This document shows, in pieces, positions 54,000 through 64,000 of a stretch of DNA of 64,000 nt. How positions within the stretch are numbered: the stretch's first letter is position 1; each line of letters starts with the position of its first letter. Under the pieces are notes generated by a model. It ran no database searches, was not told where the DNA came from, and saw only the letters and a list, made by a program, of their open reading frames with translations. Position numbers and translations under genes: made by a program. This stretch comes from Theileria orientalis strain Shintoku (taxonomy: Eukaryota > Apicomplexa > Aconoidasida > Piroplasmida > Theileriidae), in assembly GCF_000740895.1 (NCBI RefSeq), contig NC_025263.1, forward strand, positions 1,922,001-1,986,000. Reading direction: 5' to 3'.

Positions 54000-56900
54000 G
54001 TGTTAAATATGGTAGACATAAATCTTTATGAAAAAAATGAGAATTACAGCACAAATTCTTACCGAATTTCCATTTCCAAGTCAGCTTATAATACTAATTT
54101 CTTAAAAGTTATATATGAAATCACTTATTACGAAAATTTCCCTGTGTTTTGGAGTGCTTCAAGCTTTTATGTGTACATTAAAGAAAAAAAAGGAAACAGC
54201 ATCTCATTTACATATTATCCATATTTTTTTAATGATATAATTGATAACATTGAAGTTTTTTTCTCAGAAAATCACCCAAATAATCCACTTATCGTAGGTT
54301 TAAAACCTAAAGGAGAAGAAATAAAATATTATACTTTCAGATATTTGAGATCCATAGAAAAATTAAATAAGTTTCCAGAAAACATCAATTTTCAAATAAA
54401 AAACTTAGAAACTGAACTTATAACAGAAAACAATATAAGAAACAAACTGGAATTTAAAATTAATGAGATATCAAAAAATTATTATACTAAGTCAGACTCT
54501 AAATTATTTGCCCCGTTTGTTGAATATAACTATTCTGTTGACAGAGAAGAATTTTACGGACCATACACATTGTCAACAGATAAATTATTAAATTACAAAG
54601 AAAAAAATTATATTGAAAATTCATTGCTAATTTCAGTTAAAAACAAATCATTTGATTTTATAAATGTGTATTACTCTGATAATAATATAGCATTATTGGT
54701 TGAATTTCTTGATTATCCTTGTGGAACTGGTTCATGCAAGAGTTTTTATTTCAAGAGATTAAGCAAAATTGAGAACAAATGGAAATTAATTGAAAATGAA
54801 CTTGAATTAATAAATGTTTTAAATCAAAAAAAGCTAGTATTAGAGCAAATATTTTATCTTATCAATGAATCAATAAAAATTTATATTAATAAAAACACAC
54901 CTAATACAGGCTACAGTGCCAAAATAATTAACAATTCAAGTGATATAAACAGTCAAATATTTAAAGAGGTGGAACATAACATAACTATAAGAGAAGATAC
55001 AAGATTATCTGCTTCTAAATACACTTGTTTTTATCACGATTTATCAGAGATTACTAGTAGAGACGAAAATGATGTGTACGACGTTTCTGGGCTGAGATTA
55101 TTTGTTAACTGTTATTTTGCCAAAAATGAAAATAGTGTCGTTAATGACTTTGAAATAAAATTATATAATAACAAAGGAACTGACCAAAAAATCATTTATT
55201 ATAACCCTAATTTGGATACACATGGGCATGAGCATTACGTTTACGTATATTTTTATGATAATGACAATGTACCGTTGCTACTGTACCAGGGTGAACATTG
55301 GTACAAACCCAAATCTAAAATTGAATATTTCGACAAATGGATTGAGGAAGCGGAATTAAAAGACTCTAAACCTAAAAAAATCAATCAATTTCTCTCTGAT
55401 AATAAGGTACTTATAGAGCTTAAAAAAATCAATAGGGAATTGAATGAAATAATTTTGGATTATAGTACTAGTTACGGGTTAAATTTAAATAAAAAACAAA
55501 TTCTTTCAGGGTTTGAAACCATCAGAATTATTGCAATAAAAAACGAACAGCGTGTAAGATATGGAAAAATAACTCATTCAACTAAAAACAAGGGTGATTT
55601 AGGGGAAATAAAGAAAAAAGGTTTGATCTTAGAGGAAAATGAAAAAGGCAAATCACTATCTGATATTATATCTAGGCAAATAAAAACCATCTTTAACAAT
55701 CTTGTATGTTACTATCATATTTCAGATCTGAATTACGAATTGCCTTTATTACTTTGCATAGGAAGTTTGGATTCAGATAATGAGACTTCGTCAATTTTTT
55801 ACGAGCGTGTTGATATTACTGAAAGATCAAAATGGAAAAAAATTGATGAAATAAAACCTTTTCAAGAAGATCAAGTATTGACCAATAAAATTAATGATAT
55901 TTATTACAATTTTAGCAAGTCTGTGATAATAGAAATAGAGAAACAAGGTATTATCGGATACGATTTTAAACTTGTTGACAACCTAAATTCAGGTTCTCCA
56001 AGTTCAAGTGGAATCGATTCTAAAATATCTGTTACTGAAAAACATAACTTATTAAGTAATTCAGATTATACTTGTTTTGAGCATTCTATACCCCTAATGC
56101 AACTTAGTATTGATAAGTTTCACATAGGTGGGTTAAAGTTTTATATTTCATCAAGAAAGATATTGACATCTTTAGATGATAACTTTTCCAAGTCTCCAAT
56201 ATATTATAAACAAGGGAAAAATAAAGTTTGCGTCTACTTCTATCATTGTGATAGTGTTCCTTTATTGGTGAGTTACAATAATCAGTACTACAAACCTAAA
56301 AGTAAGAACGAATATCTTGCCAAATGGGTCAAAATGCCAAATATTGAGGATCCTAGCAAGCAACTTTTAACACAACTAGACAGTATTAACGCCGAGCTCA
56401 ATGAGGTCAATATAATGAAAATAACAAATGGAAGTAGTTATGGTATTTCCGGTGAAAAATCTGGAGACTTTTCACCTGCAAGGATCAATGTTAAAGCTTG
56501 TAAAAATAACTTTTTCAGAAAAGTCACACATACAACTGTAAATAAATTTGGTGTGGGCAAAATATTGTATAATGGCGCCCAAATACAAAGTATTGAAAAG
56601 CGTAACTCTTTCAATGAAGTTTCTGTGTATTATCTCAATACAGATATTAAATACACGAAACCGTTATTAATTTCTCTGGGATCAGTAGGTTCATTTAATT
56701 TTGAACGTAAATGGTATTCGATAACCGGTACAGAAGAAAATATTTGGTCAAGTAACACAAATACACATAATACTTTTCTAAATATCAAGAAGAAATTGAT
56801 TGTCTTACACTCAAAATATCTAATTCCACTAAATGTTATATTAGAAAATCAAAGTCATTATAATAACACCTTTACAACTCCAGATGACACACATACTGGC

Positions 56901-58178
56901 GTGATAAATATTGATCGACTTGGTACTAATCATAATTTCACCGTCCCAAATTATCGTTGTTTAAGTCACCAGCTACATAAGTACTATGAAGAAAACGAAG
57001 CTAGTATTAAATATGAGTGGAGTCTTGGCCAGTCTCAGTTGAATTTTGAACTTAGACTAAGTTTGTTTGAAAGCAAATTAACACTAATCGATCACCAAAA
57101 AAGATTAATTCCCCCTTTAAAATACACACAAACTGATTGTAGAGATAAAAATACTATTACTGTTTACTTTTATGAACCTGAGGGACCTGGTTCCTCTATC
57201 GTTGACAGAGTACCTCTTATGTTTAAATTGAAAGATCGGTTTTTTGTTCCCATAAGTAAAGAAACTTATTTTCATCAATGGCAAGAGGCTGATGTTCAGA
57301 TATCCGATAGTTCCTTTAAGGCCACGTTGGATACTGTAAACTCAATGCTAAATGAAATTGATTTATCAAAGATTAATAACTACGGATTATCACTTTGTGC
57401 AAAATACTCGTTTTTTAAAAAAGGTGAACTCAGTACGAAACGCATTAATGTTAGCTTATTTTCCAATTCGAAACACCTAATCCGTGTACACGACACTTTT
57501 AACAAGTTTAAAATATCCAAAATTAAGCCCATTCCCAAGTGCTCATTTGGCGAGATTTCATCACATCTTAAAAATAAAAACATCGTTCAAGTGGCAGTGA
57601 TTTTCAAAATGGGCTATATTCGAAACCCAGAGCTGATACTAATAAATGAACATTTCAGCAATGATAACTGCCTTACATGTTGCTACTACTACAGGTTTGA
57701 ACAGAGACCAAAACCTTTTGAATACAAGTTCCAGGATGTTCCGAACGGTCTAAGCCTTATCGATAAACTAACCAAAGTAGAAAACTACCAATGGAACAAT
57801 GTTGAGCACTTGACACCTATAATTGAACTGCTCAAAGAAATAAGTAGAAACAAACTGGAACAAAAAATTCACAATCCTGATTATGATAGCACTGATTGTA
57901 GAAACCCCTCTCATCCAGTACCAAATGATGATCAGTGCGAGGAACTTGCTTTCGATGAATCTATAGAAAACCCAGATCCAAAGGCCAAAGATCTTGACCC
58001 TCTTCAACCTCCTGGAACCGGCAGCAGTGATCCCTCTCATCCCGTTTTAACATGGCGTGCTGTCGTTGATTACATTAAAGAGCATCCCGAGATCGTCTAT
58101 GGCCCTGGATCTGGTGTGACTGTGGCTGGCAGCGCCTACTCTCTCTACAAACTAATTCTGGTTTTTAAGAATAAGTAA
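54000..58178 (+). CDS. Large modular non-FAINT protein, T. equi-like PLL modules, C-terminal hydrophobic segment
   Basis: A 1392-codon intronless frame opens at a GTG; the first ATG is at 54009. The protein is built from two alternating module types. One ends in a pattern like VYFYDxDxVPLLL...YxPKSKxEYFxKW, seen near residues 415-450, 745-780 and 1060-1100. The other has CYYHxxDLxxxxPLLLxxGS or equivalents, seen near 220-260, 575-620, 880-925 and 1200-1240. Short helices with the stem L(N)xIxxELNEI join modules. There is no FAINT-type opening strand. The C-terminus is Pro/Asp-rich and then carries a hydrophobic stretch (GVTVAGSAYSLYKLILVF) ending KNK. Modules of this style are a feature I associate with the secreted repertoire of Theileria equi. 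No in-frame signal peptide is present. Base composition is much lower in GC than its neighbours. Confidence 0.8.
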   Translation: MLNMVDINLYEKNENYSTNSYRISISKSAYNTNFLKVIYEITYYENFPVFWSASSFYVYIKEKKGNSISFTYYPYFFNDIIDNIEVFFSENHPNNPLIVGLKPKGEEIKYYTFRYLRSIEKLNKFPENINFQIKNLETELITENNIRNKLEFKINEISKNYYTKSDSKLFAPFVEYNYSVDREEFYGPYTLSTDKLLNYKEKNYIENSLLISVKNKSFDFINVYYSDNNIALLVEFLDYPCGTGSCKSFYFKRLSKIENKWKLIENELELINVLNQKKLVLEQIFYLINESIKIYINKNTPNTGYSAKIINNSSDINSQIFKEVEHNITIREDTRLSASKYTCFYHDLSEITSRDENDVYDVSGLRLFVNCYFAKNENSVVNDFEIKLYNNKGTDQKIIYYNPNLDTHGHEHYVYVYFYDNDNVPLLLYQGEHWYKPKSKIEYFDKWIEEAELKDSKPKKINQFLSDNKVLIELKKINRELNEIILDYSTSYGLNLNKKQILSGFETIRIIAIKNEQRVRYGKITHSTKNKGDLGEIKKKGLILEENEKGKSLSDIISRQIKTIFNNLVCYYHISDLNYELPLLLCIGSLDSDNETSSIFYERVDITERSKWKKIDEIKPFQEDQVLTNKINDIYYNFSKSVIIEIEKQGIIGYDFKLVDNLNSGSPSSSGIDSKISVTEKHNLLSNSDYTCFEHSIPLMQLSIDKFHIGGLKFYISSRKILTSLDDNFSKSPIYYKQGKNKVCVYFYHCDSVPLLVSYNNQYYKPKSKNEYLAKWVKMPNIEDPSKQLLTQLDSINAELNEVNIMKITNGSSYGISGEKSGDFSPARINVKACKNNFFRKVTHTTVNKFGVGKILYNGAQIQSIEKRNSFNEVSVYYLNTDIKYTKPLLISLGSVGSFNFERKWYSITGTEENIWSSNTNTHNTFLNIKKKLIVLHSKYLIPLNVILENQSHYNNTFTTPDDTHTGVINIDRLGTNHNFTVPNYRCLSHQLHKYYEENEASIKYEWSLGQSQLNFELRLSLFESKLTLIDHQKRLIPPLKYTQTDCRDKNTITVYFYEPEGPGSSIVDRVPLMFKLKDRFFVPISKETYFHQWQEADVQISDSSFKATLDTVNSMLNEIDLSKINNYGLSLCAKYSFFKKGELSTKRINVSLFSNSKHLIRVHDTFNKFKISKIKPIPKCSFGEISSHLKNKNIVQVAVIFKMGYIRNPELILINEHFSNDNCLTCCYYYRFEQRPKPFEYKFQDVPNGLSLIDKLTKVENYQWNNVEHLTPIIELLKEISRNKLEQKIHNPDYDSTDCRNPSHPVPNDDQCEELAFDESIENPDPKAKDLDPLQPPGTGSSDPSHPVLTWRAVVDYIKEHPEIVYGPGSGVTVAGSAYSLYKLILVFKNK

Positions 58179-58221
58179 ACAAGCTAAATATTAAAATGCA
58201 CGTATAAAATTCATTAGATTA

Positions 58222-61200
58222 TTAAACCAATATTTTACTCAATATGTCTCCCATAAGTCCCAGGAACTCGTAATTCACTATGGTGTGGAAGTTTGAGTCA
58301 ATTTGTATGTACTCGTTGCGGCCGTTCTTTATATGCTCGTAAAAGGTGTTGGCGCCCTAAATTAATGTTAACAGCTGATAGTTATGCGACGTTCACTAAT
58401 TACACATATATCTATCAATCCCTGAGTCTATCTAATTGCGCTTTCTGCATTTTATCCTCACTTACAGTAACGTGGCATCTGTTGTCGCTGGTGGAATGCA
58501 ATATGAAGGTCTTCAGGTCCTTCGGGTAGCGTTTAAACTTCTCAAACACCGCGTCGCAGGCCTTGAATATCTGCAAAACCTTGAGGTGGCGGTGCTTGAA
58601 CACGTAGTAGTAGGCATCCTGTTCATTAGTATTAGTTATTGGTTGAATATGTATTGTAAGTATTTAGAGTATTTATGCCATAAAAAGATGGAATCACCAC
58701 CTATCACTAGTAGTTGTAGCTATTTATCTGAATCTTGCTGGTGCTCACGTTGAACAAATTGTACACTCGGAACGAGTCCGAGTACATCCGTGACAGGCTC
58801 CCAGGCGACGGCTTCGTGGGAATGAACAGCGAGGTTATGCCGGACAGGAAGGGGTACAGGTGCCTTCCCACCCTTCCACACTGCTCCTTTATGTTGTACA
58901 TTCCGTTCAGCGAGAGGAACTTGTCCACCAGGTTTGGATTCGTCATGGCGCAGTTCACGCAGCTCGACGAGGCCGACACGTGGTTCACTATCGCCTGGAC
59001 CGCTATGTTTGCCCCCATGCTGAAGCCAACCAGCACGTACTTGCCTGGCCTCGGCCGCACTCCTCCGGCCAGAGTGTCACTGGACGTCTGTCCGTGGTCA
59101 AAGAAGCGACCCGACTTCACGATGCTCACGTACTGGAGCAGGTCGTCGACGTAGTCCTCGTACTTCTCCGCGAAACACTTCAGGTCGCGCGCCCCCTCGG
59201 AGAGTCCGTGAGACTGCAGGTCCATGCTGTACACGTTGTAGCCCATCTTGTTCAGCAGCTCCACGAACGACCCCGTGTAGCTAAACGACCTGAATACGTC
59301 CAGGAGGTCGTCTCCGTAGTAGCTTGAGCTGTTGAAGAGCTCCCCGTACTTGCGGTAGTATCTTTTGGACAAGAGGTACTGGGCGTTCCTTGAGCTGGTA
59401 GTGCCGGCGCTGTGTGCGTTCGGTGTGCTGTCTGTGGTTGAGTCCGACAGTGTCAAGCCGGAACCTATATAATTATTAGCACAAACTACATAACCACCAT
59501 CAAGTATTAGCGCTAACTACATAGCCACCGTTAATATTAGAAATAGGTAGATGAGTTAATACCCTAATATTAACTTACCTTCCGTGGTGCTGACCTCCTT
59601 CGTCGTCACCGCCAACACGTTGTACTTGGGAACGTGACTCAGGTACGGGTTCAGGTTCAGGTAGCTGTTTTTTTGCAAAAACTTGTTCACGTTCACGGTC
59701 ATAAACGACTCGAGGAACGTCGAGGCCAGGCCGCCCACGAGTATCACATTCTTTTCGCTGTTGCCTATTGCCCTTGCTGAGAACAATCTCGCCGAGTGAA
59801 AGGCTCGCGTGGGCCCGAAGCGCCTGCTCGAGGGCAGTGAGGTGTCGAAGCCGCTCGCGGCGAAGGGGTTCCCCAGCCCTCGATGCAGCTTCCACAGCCT
59901 GTCGCGCAGCCTCGTCCTCCTCGTCACTCTGCCCTCGGCCCACCTCATGGTTCTGTTGCTCCAGGCGGCCCTGAGGTTGCTCGCTGGGCTCAGTGGCATG
60001 CACAGCGTCCTCTCCGGGAAGTTGCTGGTGGCCTGCGACCATCCGTTAACTGAGCTCAATAGTGAGGCGGCGCTCAACTCGTCATAACTGGCAGAGGCAC
60101 TGTTGAGCCTTGCGGCAGTGAAATCCCTTGAGCCGCTTCCCAGGACTTCTCCTCCCCAGGCGCTCAGGTGATCCGGCTGCAGCCTGTGCCTGAACACTCT
60201 CCTTGGGTTCGAGTAGTTTTCTGCCGGCGAGAAGTACGTCTTTATCAGCAGGTTCTTCTTGTTTCTGAAGCTGCTCGTGAAAATCTTCCCCATGAACGGC
60301 TCTTCGCGCGGCCTCTTCTTCAGCAGGTCGCTCAGCTTTATGTTCTTCATTTGGCTCGGGTTGGTCACTCTTCCGCTCGCTCTCTCGCTCAGACGTGCGC
60401 TCAGCCTCCCCGAGTTCCTCAGTCCTCTGCGTTTAGTGAATCCCAGCTTCCCTCCAGAGGTGAGCCCTGCGATCCCCCGCACTCCGGGCAGGTTTGCCAT
60501 CTTCAGCCTTATGATGCTCAGGTTCGCCTTGAGCGTTTTAAGGTTGTTGCGCAAGCGTGCGAAATGGCTGCTCGAGAGCACGACTCCTCTGTTCGCCAGG
60601 CTGAAGCTCGAGGACCTGCTCGTGCTCTTAGTGCTGAGCATGCTGTAGGTCCTTCCCATCCTTCCACTGTTGAGTGCGCTCTCGAAGCCCGTGCCTACGC
60701 TCTTCATCGTGCTCATCATGCTGAGACTTCTGTTCAGCGTCGTTCCGCCTACTTCTGCATTCTGTTTCTCTGCGCTTCCTAACTTGGTCATGTTATACGT
60801 GTTGCTCAGGTCCGCGCTGTTGAGACTCACAACGTTCGCTGCTCCGTTAAGCTCCGACCCTGCTACATTCACTCCTCCCAGCGGCCCCAACTCCTGCAGA
60901 TACGTGGTCCTCTCGGCCCCTGTGACGTACGTGTAGTTCGAGAAGGACCTCATGTACTGCGTGAAGCTCACGGACACCCAGAGACCGTCCTTCTTCAGGA
61001 AGTACAGTGCGTTCTCGCCGCTGTTCGTGCTCAGGATCAGGTAGAAGGACGCCAGGTCGCCCATGTAGTAGTGCAGGTTTAGGTAGAGGATGTATTCCGA
61101 GTATCCTGAGGTCAGACGCAACTTCTCCAGTTGCACCTCCTTCAGGATGAAGCCAGGCCTCGGCGTCACGCACACGTTCGTGATGGTGTGGAAGTGGTTT

Positions 61201-62681
61201 TTTACGATGTAAAAGCACTCGTTCAGGTGGCCCAGGTCGTCCACCTCTTCGGACTGTGAATAAGAGTTTCTGGCGCTTTGAGTTGGCTCTGAAACGTCCA
61301 GTTGCTGTTCCATTCCCCTAAAGGCCTCGCTCAGCTCATCTAGACTGAGCTGTATCTTCTTGTAGTAGTAGCAGTAGAGGTCCTTGTCCAGGTTACACAC
61401 TTCGTTGTTCAGCCCCGTCCTTCCGAAATCCAACTCGAAGTAGCCAAAGTAGGCTGAGCGCGATATTCTGTTCCAGCGCATAAAGGACTTCTTGAAGAAC
61501 AAATCCGTTTTAAAGTACTTTGAACCGTTCTGTGGTTCAGGGCCTCTGCGGGTGCCATAGGTCATTTTCAAGCCTTCTGAGCCCATTCTCGTCACATACT
61601 CGTTGCTAGACGCTTTATTTGCATTGCTTTCGTCTGAGGGTTCACTTACAGGCCCGAATAATCTTCTCGATACTCCAAAGTATCTTGCGTATCTACTTCC
61701 GAACCCTGCTCCTGACCCCTCAGGCGACCCGTTTACTCCTGCCAACACTGTATCTAGGTCCATTCCTGGGTCCAGGTAGCCCTCTATCACCAGGTGCAGG
61801 TATGAATAACTTGCCTTCGGGTGTGCGAAGACTGTGGAGCACCGAAAGTTCGGCGACGTGGCTCTCCACACGTCCTTCCTCCCGTCCTTAACTGCGTTAA
61901 TCTTGTAGCCCACCCCTGGCACGTACACGTCCACCAGTAGTTTCGATGACTTGTTAACGAACACCTTCTTCTCGTTCGGCTTCGTGATCACCAGTTCCAG
62001 CTCTTGCAGCACCTGGCTCGACTCAACTAGGCGGTGGAACCTAAGGTAGAAGTTCTGCGAGCTTATTTTCACCCATTCTAGTGCGGCCTCCTCCTTTACC
62101 TCCTCAAATACGCTCTGCCCATCCAAACACGCAGCCAGATCTGCGTCACTCCTTGCGTTTAAGTCTACACATTGATTTGAGGTGTGCTGGCCGTTGAACT
62201 GGAGCTGATCTGGACATACTTGACCGTGTTTGCTCGAGAGATCAGCCTTGAAGATCTCCTTTGACAGGTACTCATTGTTCTCTAGCACATCCGCATCAGT
62301 ATAGTGTGTACATTTGCTGGGTATATCCGATAATGTTGCTTCTGGCTTGGGGCGGCGAACTCTCTCACTCTCGGAGCTTGAATCTCTCTCTATTGCTCTA
62401 CGGTTCACGAAGTACGAGACTTCCTTGAGCCCGTCGCTCACGAACGATATGTGGAGCAGCAGTGGCTGGCCTTCTGAGCGGCAAACTATCACTTTTGTGC
62501 AAAACGATCCTCCGTCGCTTTCCCACAGCAGCTGGTTGTTATGGAACACCCGGAAGAGTTTACACGGCTGTTTCGGCACGTAGTGATAGTTTACTAACTT
62601 GTATATGTTCTCCTTCCAGAAATAGAAGTTTTCTGACTCTGTGCTTGACAGGTCGAGCGACAGCTTGCAGTTCATTGTCAT
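58222..62681 (-). CDS. FAINT-like modules fused to a serine alpha/beta hydrolase
   Basis: Four exons, from the 5' end: 62681-59579, 59464-58749, 58618-58466 and 58356-58222. All phases close to 1368 residues. Exon 1 (1034 codons) begins MTMNCKLSLDLSSTESENF and carries FAINT-like segments near residues 5-85 (QLLWESDGG core), 215-300 (KDVWRAT core) and 485-600, then a long Ser/Arg/Leu-rich basic region. Exons 2-4 encode an alpha/beta hydrolase: strand YNVYSMDLQSHGLSEG, nucleophile elbow GFSMGA (Ser about 1183), HSTSDNRC with the acid Asp about 1318, and DSNFH with His about 1348. This is the monoacylglycerol lipase or S33 arrangement, and the triad is complete. No signal peptide is visible. The join is a clean donor at 59578 and an acceptor ending 59465. 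Without it, exon 1 would stop six codons later. Confidence 0.8.
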
Positions 62682-63106
62682 TTAAGACATTGTTTTACTT
62701 CAATTTAGTCTATACAACACAAATTTAAGCAATTAATCTTATTTTACTTATATATATCTTGTTTAGTATATTTTTAGCTTTATTTTTTATTTTTTTATTA
62801 TATCCTTCGTAGTGACCTCTCGGACACCACTAAGCTTATATACTCAATTCAATCAATCATATTGCTTTTTATTTTTTCTATCTTCTTTCTTTTACTGTAT
62901 TTCTTATTCTTATTTTTTAATTTTATTATTTCTTTACTTTTTTTATCACTACTTTACACCTATTCCTTATTTCATTATCCGCCTCTCACTACTTAACACA
63001 CAATTTACTATTTTTTATTTAATTCTTTATAAAATGATTCTAATGTTCAATTGTACATATTTATTATCACGTATAATCTAATTATAACGTGTATTACAAA
63101 GCAACA
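62682..63106. other. Pyrimidine/AT-rich spacer, no gene seen
   Basis: A T-rich stretch between two reverse-strand genes. It should hold the promoter of the FAINT-hydrolase gene and the 3' end of the SNF8 gene. Confidence 0.55.
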
Positions 63107-64000
63107 CTAGTATGTGTTTATTAGTGAGGGAAACCAGAAGTACATATTTTCATACCCATTTCCTAATTATAACCTTATGTGTTTATCAACTTACCCTCCT
63201 CACTGTTTTCAAAGTCTACCCATACTAGTCCAAGCCTACTTAACTCCCACAGGACCACCTGCGCCTGCTCCTGCGTAAACCCGCAGTGGTCCGACACGTC
63301 CTTTGAGTTGATTCCTCTTCCCAGCTGTGAGGATAGACTCAGACACTTTTCTTGCGATTCTGTCAGCTCAACATCCGACAATAGATAGTGCCTCCCGCTG
63401 ATTTCAGTCAACTGGAAACCTAAATGCTTCAGCTCGTTGGCTGCCCTGAGCACCTCAGTTTCCGTTACCCTGTAGCTCTCTGGTATTAGAGACACAATGT
63501 AGCTGAGTTCGTATATTCCTCCGTTTTCGTTCCTGGTGCTTGTGCATATTTCCACCATCAGTGTGCACAGTTCCCCTAGCCTATTGCTACTGGGGGTCAG
63601 AAGGTCTATTGCAGTGTTGATAGATGGAAACCTAATCAATGGAGTATTATGAAAGGGTCAATGGTAGAAGTCAATAATAATAATTAACGGTAAACGATAA
63701 CAATAGCCACTAACAATAAACGTTCAGTTAACTAAATCGCCTACTTGTGAGAGCCATTCCTTTGCTGTGGCAACAGTGGATCGATTGATAATGTGTTCAG
63801 CATCTCCAAAAACTCCAGTCTAAACTCTGGATCCGTGTGGATCAGCCTCCTGTACTTCGCTAGAAGCGCCTCGAAACTATGTCTGAAGTCGTTAAGGACT
63901 CTCAGCAACTCCTCTTTGTTCTTCTTCTCCAGCTCCTCCGAAAGCAGCTCAAGCCGCTCCTTGGATTCCTTTTCAGTTAATATTTTATCAATGCCAACCT
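63107..64000 (-). CDS. SNF8: ESCRT-II subunit SNF8/VPS22 (EAP30), 5' end beyond the window
   Basis: Exons seen, from the 5' side: 64000-63745 (continues beyond the window), 63631-63195 and 63162-63107. All phases match. The visible protein begins in the helical hairpin (Glu/Lys/Leu-rich, then FRLEFLEMLNTLSIDPLLP). It continues through the first winged helix (LCTLMVEICTSTRNENGGI, LKHLGFQLTEISGRHYLLS) and the second (DHCGFTQEQAQVVLWELSRLGLVWVDFE), and ends YFWFPSLINTY, as expected for SNF8. ESCRT-II links ESCRT-I to ESCRT-III in cargo sorting and membrane budding at endosomes. ESCRT-II is often reduced in apicomplexans, so a well-kept SNF8 is informative. VPS36 is less likely, because the ending and hairpin follow SNF8. 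Confidence 0.9.

Noticed and set aside
59575..60782. Overlapping ORFs of up to 204 codons in the GC-richer hydrolase gene region
   Set aside because: Shadows of the reverse-strand exon 1, which has domain features and a proper splice.
1..64000. CRISPR arrays, insertion sequences, prokaryotic operons or phage genes
   Set aside because: The genes are intron-rich and eukaryotic; no spaced direct-repeat array, transposase or reverse transcriptase was seen.

Overview
The window looks like a nuclear chromosome segment of a piroplasm, most likely a Theileria species close to T. orientalis. The reasons are AT-rich spacers, many very short GT-AG introns (about 30 to 150 nt), an apicoplast import gene (Tic22), and a large set of secreted proteins built from FAINT (DUF529) modules. 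FAINT is a piroplasm domain of about 70-100 residues. It is recognised here by an opening strand such as (L/I)xxDIxxxxST, a middle stretch of the form V..(N/D)G..(L/V/I)W, and a closing strand. The genus is an inference; no database search was possible.

Layout. (1) 108-5573: two purine-rich secreted FAINT genes, both with hydrophobic C-terminal tails. (2) 5995-9341: the proteasome ATPase Rpt3 and an L7-like nucleolar protein. (3) 9848-19631: FAINT genes, a small WLYGP-repeat secreted protein, and a relic of a FAINT 5' end. (4) 20407-25843: adenylosuccinate synthetase (-), a tandem PHD-finger protein (+) and U2AF large subunit (+). (5) 26898-39330: four FAINT genes, one of them short and membrane-anchored, interrupted by a 2-Cys peroxiredoxin. 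(6) 39741-46827 (-): a Grn1-only nucleolar microprotein, an unrecognised secreted protein, an ITFG1/TIP-like FG-GAP membrane protein, and a secreted thioredoxin-fold protein. (7) 46953-51883 (+): Tic22, an unrecognised helical protein, and an MCTS1/Tma20-type PUA protein. (8) 54000-58178: a very AT-rich 1392-codon modular protein that is not FAINT. (9) 58222-62681 (-): FAINT-like modules spliced in frame to a serine alpha/beta hydrolase. (10) 63107-64000 (-): ESCRT-II SNF8/VPS22, cut by the window edge.

Two populations of genes are interleaved. One is conserved intron-rich housekeeping genes: protein turnover, splicing, purine synthesis, ESCRT and apicoplast import. The other is mostly intronless secreted genes with signal peptides, probably exported by the parasite into or onto the host cell. 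Exon boundaries were deduced by hand from GT-AG sites, reading phase and family resemblance. Where a junction would not close, the entry says so. The strongest candidates for something new are the FAINT-hydrolase fusion, the modular AT-rich protein, the membrane-anchored single FAINT protein and the relic signal-peptide sequence.
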